38,628 nt of DNA from Nitrospirota bacterium. GTDB taxonomy: Bacteria; Nitrospirota; Nitrospiria; Nitrospirales; NS-4. Made by a program: the position numbers and the translations under genes. Each line of letters opens with the position of its first letter. Positions within the stretch are counted from its first letter, which is position 1. This document shows positions 24,490-31,272 of the stretch, piece by piece. The DNA is taken from positions 1 through 38,628 of the forward strand of contig VBOG01000033.1 of the NCBI GenBank assembly GCA_005877815.1, read 5' to 3'. The notes beneath the pieces were generated by a model. That model was not told the DNA's origin, did not search any database, and saw only the letters and a list, made by a program, of their open reading frames with translations.

Positions 24490-24588
24490 ATGGGCAAAGG
24501 AGAAAACAAGCGGAAAGAAGTGAAGAAGAAGCCGCTCAAAACGATGGCGGAAAAACGCGCCGAAAAGAGGGCAAAAAAACAGGCCTAG
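24490..24588 (+). CDS. Very small basic protein, 32 aa
   Basis: MGKGENKRKEVKKKPLKTMA followed by EKRAEKRAKKQA. AAGGAG lies 7 nt upstream of the ATG, and the frame ends at TAG directly before a terminator-like hairpin. Nearly half the residues are Lys or Arg, suggesting nucleic-acid or ribosome association. The MGKG-x-x-K opening recalls other tiny basic bacterial proteins, but no function is known to me. An in-frame ATG at 24430 could extend it by 20 residues without a ribosome site. Confidence 0.62.
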   Translation: MGKGENKRKEVKKKPLKTMAEKRAEKRAKKQA

Positions 24589-24599
24589 CGTAAACGCCC

Positions 24600-24634
24600 A
24601 GCGAGGGAAGGTGAGAGAGAACCTTCCCTGCGCT
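24600..24634. terminator. Hairpin between convergent small genes
   Basis: AGGGAAGGT (24604-24612) pairs with ACCTTCCCT (24621-24629) across an 8-nt GAGAGAGA loop. AGCG (24600-24603) and CGCT (24631-24634) extend it past one bulged G. It separates the converging ends of the 32-aa and 49-aa genes. Confidence 0.65.
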
Positions 24635-24662
24635 CGCAGTGATAGGACGGGGCGCCCGTAGC

Positions 24663-24812
24663 TTAGGGCTTATGGGACTTCCACCACGGCTCGCACATCT
24701 TTTCGGGGGCTCTGTCCGGTGGACGTGTCGCTGGGACGAAAAGCCGCAACACGACCCATGCTACCACAAGGATCAAGACGATGGTCTCGGTTTGTTCGAC
24801 AGTGAGATCCAT
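24663..24812 (-). CDS. Small single-helix membrane protein, 49 aa
   Basis: MDLTVEQTETIVLILVVAWV begins an N-out anchor: acidic N-terminus, one helix (TIVLILVVAWVVLRLFV), then a basic, Pro-rich tail with MCEPWWKSHKP. The ribosome site is weak (AGG 8 nt upstream). Codon choice is normal for the region. Function unknown. Confidence 0.55.
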   Translation of the reverse strand: MDLTVEQTETIVLILVVAWVVLRLFVPATRPPDRAPEKMCEPWWKSHKP

Positions 24813-24933
24813 CTTTTAGCCTATCGTATTTGGCGTAGCGACAGAGACCACCAGAAGAGCTAAATAATTTACCCGTCGGTAGATTCCGTGCTTCGCCCAG
24901 AATTGACAAGTTCAAAATTCTTCCTCTGACGAG

Positions 24934-24942
24934 TGGTACACT
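24934..24942 (+). promoter_or_regulatory. Extended -10 element close to the second Slp start
   Basis: TGGTACACT (TG-n-TACACT) ends 7 nt before the ATG at 24950, and no Shine-Dalgarno lies between. If used, transcription would start at or next to the A of the ATG, giving a leaderless mRNA. Confidence 0.35.
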
Positions 24943-24949
24943 AAGATGT

Positions 24950-25504
24950 ATGGAGCGATTCAAATTCATCACGGCCGCCAGGGCCGCGCTCGTCTTCATG
25001 CTGTTGTCGGCATGCGCGCCGCCCGTCATCCCCAAGGACCTGGAAGGCCAGGTGGATCGAAACGTCTCATTTCTTCAGGTCAAGGAAGCTCCCTCGTCAT
25101 ACCAGCACCGGACCATCGCCCTCGGAGGTGAAGTCCTGTCCGTCACACGCGATGGTGACAACACCCGCGTTGAAGTCCTGCAATTGCCCCTCGATCGGTC
25201 GCTTGAACCCGTCAGGGACCGTCAGAAGTCGTTGGGTCGCTTTCTCGGCGTCCACAATGGATTTGTGGATCCCGCCACGCTTCCGCCCGGGACGCTCGTC
25301 ACCATTATTGGAGAGGTTACGGGCGCAACGAAGTTACCGATAGGTGAGACGGAATATTCCTATCCCACCCTGGCCGTCAAGCATGTGAAGCTGTGGGAGC
25401 CGCAAGCACCGTCATACCCGCACTCGGGCGTCTCCATTGGAATCGGTGGAGGTGTGGGTGGAAGGGGAGGGTTTGGCGGCGTCGGAGGGGGAATCGGGTT
25501 TTAA
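24950..25504 (+). CDS. Slp-family outer-membrane lipoprotein, Gly-rich tail
   Basis: A 184-residue paralogue of the protein at 20155. Lipobox LSAC follows MERFKFITAARAALVFML. The Slp domain includes LEGQVDRNVSFLQVK, YQHRTIALGGEVLSVTR, VEVLQLPLDRSLEP, GRFLGVHNGFVDPATLPPG, TIIGEVTGATKLPIG and YSYPTLAVKHVKLW. The C-terminus is a Gly/Val run rather than the Tyr/Gly/Pro run of its paralogue. It converges with the 72-aa gene at 25508, leaving 3 bp. The lack of a ribosome site and the nearby extended -10 suggest a leaderless transcript. Confidence 0.9.
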   Translation: MERFKFITAARAALVFMLLSACAPPVIPKDLEGQVDRNVSFLQVKEAPSSYQHRTIALGGEVLSVTRDGDNTRVEVLQLPLDRSLEPVRDRQKSLGRFLGVHNGFVDPATLPPGTLVTIIGEVTGATKLPIGETEYSYPTLAVKHVKLWEPQAPSYPHSGVSIGIGGGVGGRGGFGGVGGGIGF

Positions 25505-25507
25505 TGA

Positions 25508-25726
25508 CTACGATTTCCTCGGTCCGATCATCAGCAGCGCAATGCCTCCGATGAGCGCCGCTGCGCCGACAATCGGCGGAAGCGGAATGGTCTTCTCTTT
25601 TTCGACCGTGGCTTTGAGCGGACCAACGTCTATCACTTTTTCCTGGGTGGTATAGGTGATGCCCTGGTACGCAAATGCCACCACGCCCAGAATAATGAGC
25701 GCTATGCCGAGAAGCCGTGTACTCAT
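25508..25726 (-). CDS. Small two-helix membrane protein, 72 aa
   Basis: MSTRLLGIALIILGVVAFAYQGITYTTQEK holds the first membrane helix; a short loop (VIDVGPLKATVEKEKTIPLPP) and a second helix (IVGAAALIGGIALLMIG) follow. The layout with Y-Q-G-I-T-Y-T-T and K-T-I-P-L-P-P resembles small DUF3185-like or hypothetical membrane proteins seen in many environmental genomes. AGGAGGAGGACATCACC precedes the ATG at 25726, ruling out longer starts. Function unknown. Confidence 0.78.
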   Translation of the reverse strand: MSTRLLGIALIILGVVAFAYQGITYTTQEKVIDVGPLKATVEKEKTIPLPPIVGAAALIGGIALLMIGPRKS

Positions 25727-25847
25727 GGTGATGTCCTCCTCCTGAGTCTTACAGTCGTCCCCAACGTAACAGTCCCGCCTATCCCACCGATGGGGAGCAA
25801 CAGGATAGAAAGTAACCCCGCGCCAGCGGGCCATCTCTTACTCAGAA

Positions 25848-25856
25848 TGATAGAAT
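25848..25856 (+). promoter_or_regulatory. Extended -10 element abutting the metallothionein start
   Basis: TGATAGAAT (TG-n-TAGAAT, five of six matches) ends 5 nt before the ATG at 25862. No Shine-Dalgarno fits in that gap, so the expected start of transcription coincides with the start codon. Confidence 0.4.
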
Positions 25857-25861
25857 GACAC

Positions 25862-26038
25862 ATGGCCGAGCCCAACACACCACCTACGATGGGATACCCG
25901 AAGAACTGCGGTCACGAGGAGTGTCATTGCCTCGCCGCGGCGAAGTCTTCCTATTGCAGCGAAGCCTGCGAACACGCGGCGCATCTCGATGCCCTGGGGC
26001 CCTGTCCATGCAGCCATCCCGAGTGCCGCAAGCCCTGA
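25862..26038 (+). CDS. Bacterial metallothionein-like protein, 58 aa
   Basis: A short Cys/His-rich protein with eight Cys (16, 21, 23, 32, 36, 48, 50, 55) and several His. The order NCGHEECHCLAAAKSSYCSE, then ACEHA, then GPCPCSHPECRKP matches the layout of bacterial SmtA/BmtA metallothioneins: an N-terminal C-x-x-x-x-C-x-C cluster, the signature YCSEACEHA, and a terminal Cys/His cluster. It should bind Zn, Cd or Cu in the cytosol. A Fur-controlled ZIP transporter is encoded elsewhere in the window. It converges with the IPT/FGE-like gene 9 bp away. Confidence 0.88.
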   Translation: MAEPNTPPTMGYPKNCGHEECHCLAAAKSSYCSEACEHAAHLDALGPCPCSHPECRKP

Positions 26039-26047
26039 CGCGCCGTG

Positions 26048-26923
26048 TTATTTGCAGCAGCGGCCGGTGATCGCTTCGCTTTTCCAGGGCTGATAGAGAC
26101 GCTCGGAGGCGCAGTCCTTTTCTCCCAACAGAATCGCGCTCAGCGGGAACGCTTTCCCGATGGACGCCGTCCATTCCCAGTCCCCGAGCATGTTCTTCAA
26201 GGCAATCCGGCCCTTTTGTGTCTGCTCGCAGGCTTCCCGCCACTCGGAGGCCACGCAGAGGCGCTTTCCGGCGATCGCGCAGATCTTTTCAGCATCGCGC
26301 AAATCGCCGCTGAAGGTCTGATCGGTTTCGATGCAGAATCCACCTCGCTCTGCGGCCACACCCATCATGCCTTCAGGACAGGATGCCGGCGCGTCGGTCG
26401 AGATCACCTGCTTGCTGTTATCGCGTGGGTTTGGCGAACCTGATTGTACCTGACGGGGGCCGGTGACCTTAAAGCTGCCCACGGTAATGCCGATCGGCGT
26501 CGTGACGGTAATTGCCACATCGCCTGGAGGAAAATTTGCGGGGACCTGAATCGGCACTTCGACCATCGCGGGGAGACCGAGGTAGGCGCCCATTTCAATC
26601 TGCCGAACGCCCAGCATGACTTTCGCCCCGACGAGGTTTTTTCCGCGGAGCTTGAGCGTCGTCGAACTGCCGGCCGCGACCGTGGCGGGGGCCACTCCCT
26701 CGAGACGCGGGCGCATTTGCTCGACCGTCCCCCGCTTCACAGACAAGGTAAGGTCGGTCGGACTATTCTCAAACATAGAGACGATCCCGTTCTCGTCAAT
26801 CGTATAGATGACGCGTCCGGCTTCATCCTTGAAGACTTCCTTGGCTGCGGCGGAAATCAGAGCGCCTTCAACGGCGAAGAGGAGGAGAAAGAAGATGAGG
26901 AATGGTGAGAGCTGCCGCGACAC
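26048..26923 (-). CDS. Exported IPT/TIG-like protein with short FGE-sulfatase-like C-terminus
   Basis: A 291-residue protein with signal peptide (LSPFLIFFLLLFAVEGALISA). A middle Ig-like IPT/TIG domain (about 75-155) reads RLEGVAPATVAAGSSTTLKLRGKNL through PPGDVAITVTT. The C-terminal 110 residues look like the opening of a formylglycine-generating-enzyme-like fold: GFCIETDQTFSGDLRDAEKI, GKRLCVASEWREACE, DWEWTAS, GRCCK. The domain is far shorter than catalytic FGEs, so an enzymatic role is unlikely. GTG start shares one base with the upstream lipoprotein stop (TAGTG), so the two are coupled. Confidence 0.8.
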   Translation of the reverse strand: MSRQLSPFLIFFLLLFAVEGALISAAAKEVFKDEAGRVIYTIDENGIVSMFENSPTDLTLSVKRGTVEQMRPRLEGVAPATVAAGSSTTLKLRGKNLVGAKVMLGVRQIEMGAYLGLPAMVEVPIQVPANFPPGDVAITVTTPIGITVGSFKVTGPRQVQSGSPNPRDNSKQVISTDAPASCPEGMMGVAAERGGFCIETDQTFSGDLRDAEKICAIAGKRLCVASEWREACEQTQKGRIALKNMLGDWEWTASIGKAFPLSAILLGEKDCASERLYQPWKSEAITGRCCK

Positions 26924-27162
26924 TATCTTAGCGGGATGCCCAGCTCCCGGGCCTGTTGCGCGTACAAATCCACCTGATGATTTTGGATGATTGGTTGCTG
27001 CATGGACAATCCCTGCGCATAGGTGAGCCTGCCCAACTTGACGTCACGATCGACCGTCTCCAAGGCTCCGACAACGGCATCCAAGTGATGGATCGGCGCG
27101 TCTTGATAGCTCGCGCAAGCCGGCAGCAATCCGCACCAGAGGATCAGGCTCCAAAGTTTCAT
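26923..27162 (-). CDS. Small lipoprotein, 79 aa
   Basis: MKLWSLILWCGLLPAC is a lipoprotein signal with lipobox LPAC. The mature helical part reads ASYQDAPIHHLDAVVGALET, VDRDVKLGRLTYAQGLSMQQ, PIIQNHQVDLYAQQARELG. GAGGT lies 5 nt before the ATG at 27162. It is translationally coupled to the IPT/FGE-like gene. A truncated homologue is at 27686. The family is unknown to me. Confidence 0.8.
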   Translation of the reverse strand: MKLWSLILWCGLLPACASYQDAPIHHLDAVVGALETVDRDVKLGRLTYAQGLSMQQPIIQNHQVDLYAQQARELGIPLR

Positions 27163-27273
27163 CGGACACCTCGCTTGAGCCATTTTAACTCTGAAAGATG
27201 GTTCGTTGAAAGTCGAAACTAAGCAGTTGCTTCCGAGGACGAGGATAGCGAACTGGCAGATCCGCGACCGACG

Positions 27274-27354
27274 CTAGCGATTCGCAAACCAGTCGATCAA
27301 CCAAAGCAGAGCAGCTCCGGCGACGAACACTCCGACACCGATGAAATTGTGCAT
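27274..27354 (-). CDS. Possible 26-aa membrane peptide
   Basis: The frame MHNFIGVGVFVAGAALLWLI ending DWFANR encodes a single membrane helix, but it has no clear ribosome site. Its length and hydrophobic pattern match other tiny membrane proteins in the window. Low confidence. Confidence 0.3.
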   Translation of the reverse strand: MHNFIGVGVFVAGAALLWLIDWFANR

Positions 27355-27472
27355 CACGCCACGGTACCATATCGGTCGCGGAATCGTCTCTTGTGTCAAT
27401 GCAGTACAGGGAAGACCGAGGGATGCCATTCATCCTTCGAGTGGACGAACGACGGTCGTCGTTTGCAGGTTT

Positions 27473-27571
27473 TTATTTTGCAAAGAAGATGTACCCGGGA
27501 TTCGCGAGGAGCACCATCATGATCACTATCAGCGCGCCACCGATGATGTTTGCGACCCTTGACTTTGTCAT
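27473..27571 (-). CDS. Possible 32-aa membrane peptide
   Basis: MTKSRVANIIGGALIVIMMV followed by LLANPGYIFFAK: a basic N-terminus, one membrane helix and an aromatic end. AGGA lies about 9 nt upstream of the ATG. The shape is that of a small inner-membrane protein; function unknown. Confidence 0.45.
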   Translation of the reverse strand: MTKSRVANIIGGALIVIMMVLLANPGYIFFAK

Positions 27572-27685
27572 GGCCTAATGTCCTACTTTCGCCTGCAAAG
27601 GCCGCCGCTTGCAGTACCTGTTTTCCGCTCGAATTGCTGCTGTGGTGCACAGCTACGCGCTATGCCGGAGGGATACAAGCTTTAT

Positions 27686-27862
27686 CTACGGAAGTCTTGC
27701 GGAATGTCCCAACTCGCGCGCCTGTTCTCGGTGCAGCGTTTGCTGGTATTCGTCGATGATCGCTTGCTGCACCGACAGGCCTTCGGCATACGTGAAGGTG
27801 CCGTTTCTGACGCTCTGATCGACAGCCTCCAGCGCTTGGACCACACCTTCCAACTCATGCAT
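27686..27862 (-). pseudogene. 5'-truncated copy of the small lipoprotein at 26923
   Basis: The frame MHELEGVVQALEAVDQSVRN, GTFTYAEGLSVQQAIIDEYQ, QTLHREQARELG aligns residue by residue with HHLDAVVGALETVDRDVKLG, RLTYAQGLSMQQPIIQNHQV, DLYAQQARELG of the neighbour. Similarity runs on upstream of the ATG (PPDKPMHEL against QDAPIHHL), but no signal peptide or lipobox can be found in that frame and no ribosome site precedes it. It ends in the gap after the di-haem oxidoreductase gene. Either a broken gene or a cytosolic variant. Confidence 0.6.
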
Positions 27863-27928
27863 CGGTTTATCTGGGGGTAACAGAGGGGAATGGCGCTTCA
27901 GACAAACCCCTCTTCTCGAAAGACTCTC

Positions 27929-29536
27929 TTAGTTCTGCCCCGGGATTCTGAACAGCACGAGGTTCTTGAGAAACGCCATGAGGTCTTGTTGAGCGTCGGG
28001 CGGCAGATGTAAAAACGCCGCGCGCGAGTCCGCCGCGTCGCCGCCGTGATAGAGGACGGCTTCCACCAATGTGGTCGCGCGCCCGTCGTGCAGATACGGC
28101 GCGGTTGACCCGACGCCCCAAAGGTTTCTCGTCAGGAAGACCGACGCGCCGGTGCCGACTTCATCGATGCTCTCGGCCAGATCCGGCCCCATGTCGTGCC
28201 TTTTAAGATCGCCGAACAGCTCGACGATCGCGCCCCCGCCGGTGTCCTTCTGAAACGCACCCAGGCGGAACGTCACATTGCCCGCCGCATCCTTGATCAC
28301 ATTGTCGGGCTGGTCCCGCGTAAGATCGAACGCGATCGCGGACGCCGGATTCACACCGAGCGAGACCGGATTCTGTCCGGCCGGGAAGAGTTGGTCGCGG
28401 TAATGTTTGTTTTGGCTTGGCTCGGTGAAGATCGGCTGCTTGATGGCGAGATACGGAAGGTGACAGGCGATACAGCGGGCCTTTTGAAAGAGAAGGCTGC
28501 CGCGGTTGATGGACTGCACTTCATCTTTGGAGAGCGCAGGAAGCAGGCCCAGCGCGGCGAGCTCGGTCCGCGTGGTGGGGCGCGCCTGCGCCGCCATATA
28601 GATCGCCAGACTCGTCATGTCACCGATCGTCATCTCGTTGATCACGCCGTCTCCATCGCCGTCCACGTCATGGCCCACCAGCTCCACGGCCTGCATCCCG
28701 ATCTCATTATTGGCGGCATCACGATTGAACGCCCGGATGAATGCGACGCTGCCTTTCCATTGGAAGGGTTTGACAATGAGGTCGGCATCGATACCGTGCA
28801 AGGCCGACGTGTCTGTATCCACCATACAGGGCGCAACGCCGTTGCGCTTGACGGTGATCTTTCCGTAGTCCACGCCTTTCGCGGACAGCGCCACCGTGAC
28901 CGGCTTGCCGGTTTGGCAAGTCGTGGCGACGGCCCCGTCGCGAATGGACTGCAGCGTGTCCGTCATCTCCTCCGCCAGACGCTGGGTTGCGCCCAACCCG
29001 AACAGATGCGGCGTGTTGCGCTGGATGAACTGCCCGAGTCTGGCGGTGTGGAAGGGATCGCGATGGACGTTGGCCGCCGCCGACCCTGCGCCGTCATCAC
29101 TTGGCGTGTTATGGCACGAGAGGCAACTGGCAGCATTGGGCCCCGTCGCCCGGGGCGGGATGTGAGTGGCCCACTCACCGGCCCTGGTCAAATCCGCCCG
29201 GGGCACGCGCGTGAACCGCTGGCCGTCCCCTACGTTGGCGCCAACCCCGTCCAGCGCATTGAAGACCGTTTCGAACAGTTCATTGCCCTGGGCAAAGGCT
29301 GTCTTGAAGGCGACGTCGTTCTGGCCGCCGGCAACTAGGGCGTTGAGTGCGTCCTGGTTGGCGTGCTCCGCGGCCGGCCGCTCCAATTTTGAGACAACGG
29401 AGAGATCGCTGATGAGGGCCCATACTGCAAAAGTGCTTCCGATGACGAGTTGCGCGCAGAGGCTCACGAGCATGGCGCGGGGCCGGGACCATGAGGGCCG
29501 ACGGCTGATCGGTCTGATTTGATGTGTGTCACTCAC
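27929..29536 (-). CDS. Di-haem oxidoreductase (DHOR, putative peroxidase)
   Basis: About 535 residues with an N-terminal membrane anchor (LVSLCAQLVIGSTFAVWALI). Two c-type haem motifs are present: CLSCH (about 138-142) and CIACH (about two-thirds along). HDMGPDLAES and the C-terminal LWGVGSTAPYLHDGRATTLVEAVLYHGG are characteristic of DHOR/cytochrome c peroxidase-like proteins. It should act in the periplasm as an electron-accepting peroxidase or oxidoreductase. The GTG at 29536 has GGAGG 5 nt upstream, deciding against the GTG at 29542. No cytochrome c maturation genes are adjacent. Confidence 0.9.
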   Translation of the reverse strand: MSDTHQIRPISRRPSWSRPRAMLVSLCAQLVIGSTFAVWALISDLSVVSKLERPAAEHANQDALNALVAGGQNDVAFKTAFAQGNELFETVFNALDGVGANVGDGQRFTRVPRADLTRAGEWATHIPPRATGPNAASCLSCHNTPSDDGAGSAAANVHRDPFHTARLGQFIQRNTPHLFGLGATQRLAEEMTDTLQSIRDGAVATTCQTGKPVTVALSAKGVDYGKITVKRNGVAPCMVDTDTSALHGIDADLIVKPFQWKGSVAFIRAFNRDAANNEIGMQAVELVGHDVDGDGDGVINEMTIGDMTSLAIYMAAQARPTTRTELAALGLLPALSKDEVQSINRGSLLFQKARCIACHLPYLAIKQPIFTEPSQNKHYRDQLFPAGQNPVSLGVNPASAIAFDLTRDQPDNVIKDAAGNVTFRLGAFQKDTGGGAIVELFGDLKRHDMGPDLAESIDEVGTGASVFLTRNLWGVGSTAPYLHDGRATTLVEAVLYHGGDAADSRAAFLHLPPDAQQDLMAFLKNLVLFRIPGQN

Positions 29537-29715
29537 GTTCACCTCCTGCTATGGCGGAGAGGTACAACATTAGGGAAAATACCTTACGATATATCGACGA
29601 TGAAATGGAGCAGCCGCGTTGGGTGAGCGTGCGGTTTTTCACGACGAAGTGCAGGCGGCCGGATACGTATGGAAAAGAGTACGCAGCAGGAACGATGCAA
29701 GGCGGGCGGACGAGG

Positions 29716-30336
29716 CTACCGACGCGAGCCGCTCCCGATATAGTCGTCCACGCCGTCGTTCACCTGTTGGAGATGCCGAACGAGCAGTGTGTACTGGACG
29801 CGAACTCGCGAGAATTCCGTCAACTCTTGCCTGGTCGCCGGGGGCTGAATCGCCGCCAGCCGCTCCAATACACGTCTCTCCCTGAGCGGCCCCTGCCAGG
29901 ACGTGGGTTGAATGCGATAGGTGGGATCTAGACGCGCGATTTCCTCCAGAAGGTCGGTGAGCGACAATGACATGAACAGGAGATCGCCCTTCGCCAGGTC
30001 CCAGCGCGCCGGCGAGGGTTCGGTGAAATACTCGTCGATGTTATTCAGGAGCCGCACGCTGTGGAAACTATGGAGATGCGTCGTGCGCGCGACGATCGCG
30101 TGAAGCCGCGCCTGGAGTTTGCGAGCTGTTGCGTACTCGAGACTTCTCAAGTTGATATCCACTCCGATCGCCTTCTCGACCGTGATGAGATTGTCCGCTT
30201 CCGTCCTGAGCAATGCGCCGACGTCATGGAGCACGCCCCATCCTTCCTCCGCGCCGGCCCCCATGGGGAGCAGGGCGAACAGCAACGAAGCGATCATCGT
30301 ATGGCGAACACGGCCCAGTAGCTTCCATGTGATCAT
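29716..30336 (-). CDS. Exported helical protein of unknown function, 206 aa
   Basis: The start MITWKLLGRVRHTMIASLLF leads to a signal peptide ending PMGAGAEEG. The mature part is helical: LRTEADNLITVEKAIGVDIN, YATARKLQARLHAIVART, LHSFHSVRLLNNIDEYF, GDLLFMSLSLTDLLEEIARL, LRERRVLERLAAIQPP, RVQYTLLVRHLQQVNDGVDDY. No Cys or catalytic motif. AAGGA precedes the ATG at 30336. It lies 180 bp upstream of the di-haem gene on the same strand. I do not recognise the family. Confidence 0.68.
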   Translation of the reverse strand: MITWKLLGRVRHTMIASLLFALLPMGAGAEEGWGVLHDVGALLRTEADNLITVEKAIGVDINLRSLEYATARKLQARLHAIVARTTHLHSFHSVRLLNNIDEYFTEPSPARWDLAKGDLLFMSLSLTDLLEEIARLDPTYRIQPTSWQGPLRERRVLERLAAIQPPATRQELTEFSRVRVQYTLLVRHLQQVNDGVDDYIGSGSRR

Positions 30337-30483
30337 GTTGATTGTTCCTTCCACGCTTCAAAGCAGCAAAGGAGATGCCTATTGAACGCGCATGAATGGA
30401 ATGGAAGGATTAAGACAGGATGCGACAGGAACGCGGTTCGACGAAGCGCGACCTGCGTGGGGAAGCATGAGCAAGAGGCGGCG

Positions 30484-30505
30484 CCTGCCGCTTCATTGCG
30501 GCAGG
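30484..30505. terminator. Hairpin after the DUF1059 gene
   Basis: CCTGCCGC (30484-30491), loop TTCATT, GCGGCAGG (30498-30505) starts 3 bp after the stop of the leftward DUF1059 gene. The minus-strand side has no T-run; the plus-strand side is followed by GGGTTATTTTT. Confidence 0.5.
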
Positions 30506-30508
30506 GGG

Positions 30509-30700
30509 TTATTTTTCGTCCTTCAGAAACCCTCTGATCTGCTCTCTCAGCTCCGGCGATTCCTTGTGCCCGTGGCTCGTGACGGCATGCTGCACGGCCG
30601 CCGTCAGCACTTCCTCTTCGGTGCCGGAAATGGTCAATGAGCAGTTTTTCTCGCTTGGATACAGCCGGCAATCCGCGATCTTCCGCTTTGAATCTGCCAT
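30509..30700 (-). CDS. DUF1059 family small protein
   Basis: A 63-residue protein carrying the DUF1059 pattern: DCRLYPSEKNCSLTISGTEEEVLTAAVQHA, then VTSHGHKESPELREQI. The family has paired Cys and a Ser-His-Gly-His turn and is thought to be a small cytosolic metal- or stress-related protein; no reaction is established. A purine-rich site lies upstream of the ATG. It is 26 bp downstream of the repeat-domain protein at 30727 on the same strand, so they are probably co-transcribed. Confidence 0.9.
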   Translation of the reverse strand: MADSKRKIADCRLYPSEKNCSLTISGTEEEVLTAAVQHAVTSHGHKESPELREQIRGFLKDEK

Positions 30701-30726
30701 GTCGGCCTCGCTGTTTGTGTGGGTTG

Positions 30727-31110
30727 TTATGGCGCGCCGATCCCTGGGCCGCTCGGTGCGGGCGTGGGGCTTGGGCTCATTCCCGTGCTTGGAGCGCTCA
30801 TTCCGTTCGGCGCCATGTTCATGCGCTCGCCGCCGTCTTTTCTAATGACACGGGCATAGCCCTGGGGCGTTACGTCCACATCCACATGGTCTCCGACTTT
30901 CACCTCGCCGTCCTTCTTGGTCGTAGTGGCATCCACCTGCAGCTTGACTTCCTTGCCGCTGGTGTCCTTGACCACGTACGTCGCGCCCTCGATCTTGATT
31001 ACTTCGCCTTTGACGTTGGCGGGAGGAATACTTTCCGCCCACCCAAGCGATGCCGTAAAGACCGTCAGGAGCGCCGCGAACGGAATCCATCGGATTTGTT
31101 GCTTCGTCAT
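30727..31110 (-). CDS. Exported single GEVIxIEG/GKEV-domain protein
   Basis: A 127-residue protein: signal peptide cleaved after GWA, then one copy of the domain seen twice at 13976 (VKGEVIKIEGATYVVKDTSGKEVKL through VKVGDHVDVDVTPQGYARVIRK), then a Pro/Ser/Gly/Met-rich tail. GGAGGAACGATT precedes the ATG. The repeated G-x-x-x-K-x-EG, D-x-SGKEV and VGD-x-x-x-x-x-V elements suggest a small beta-barrel. It is upstream of DUF1059. Its function is unknown. Confidence 0.82.
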   Translation of the reverse strand: MTKQQIRWIPFAALLTVFTASLGWAESIPPANVKGEVIKIEGATYVVKDTSGKEVKLQVDATTTKKDGEVKVGDHVDVDVTPQGYARVIRKDGGERMNMAPNGMSAPSTGMSPSPTPAPSGPGIGAP

Positions 31111-31272
31111 AATCGTTCCTCCAAGGCTTATCTCGGCAGAATACCTGAGTGGGCGGGTTGAATCTTTTCCTCATAAGTATAACAACCACTTTTCAGTACC
31201 CTCCCGCTTTAGCGGGCTTGCCCTCGCTCCTGAGGTCCGGCAGCTTAAAGAATCGAATTGTTGGAGCGGACC

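Noticed and set aside
24650-24700. tRNA-like start (GCGCCCGTAGCTTAG)
   Set aside because: The first 15 bases resemble the 5' end of some tRNAs, but no anticodon stem, T-arm or matching 3' acceptor follows, and the stretch overlaps the end of the 49-aa membrane protein.
29543-29715. Search for a gene between the di-haem oxidoreductase and the 29716 gene
   Set aside because: About 170 bp with no frame that has a ribosome site and plausible codon use; probably promoter only.
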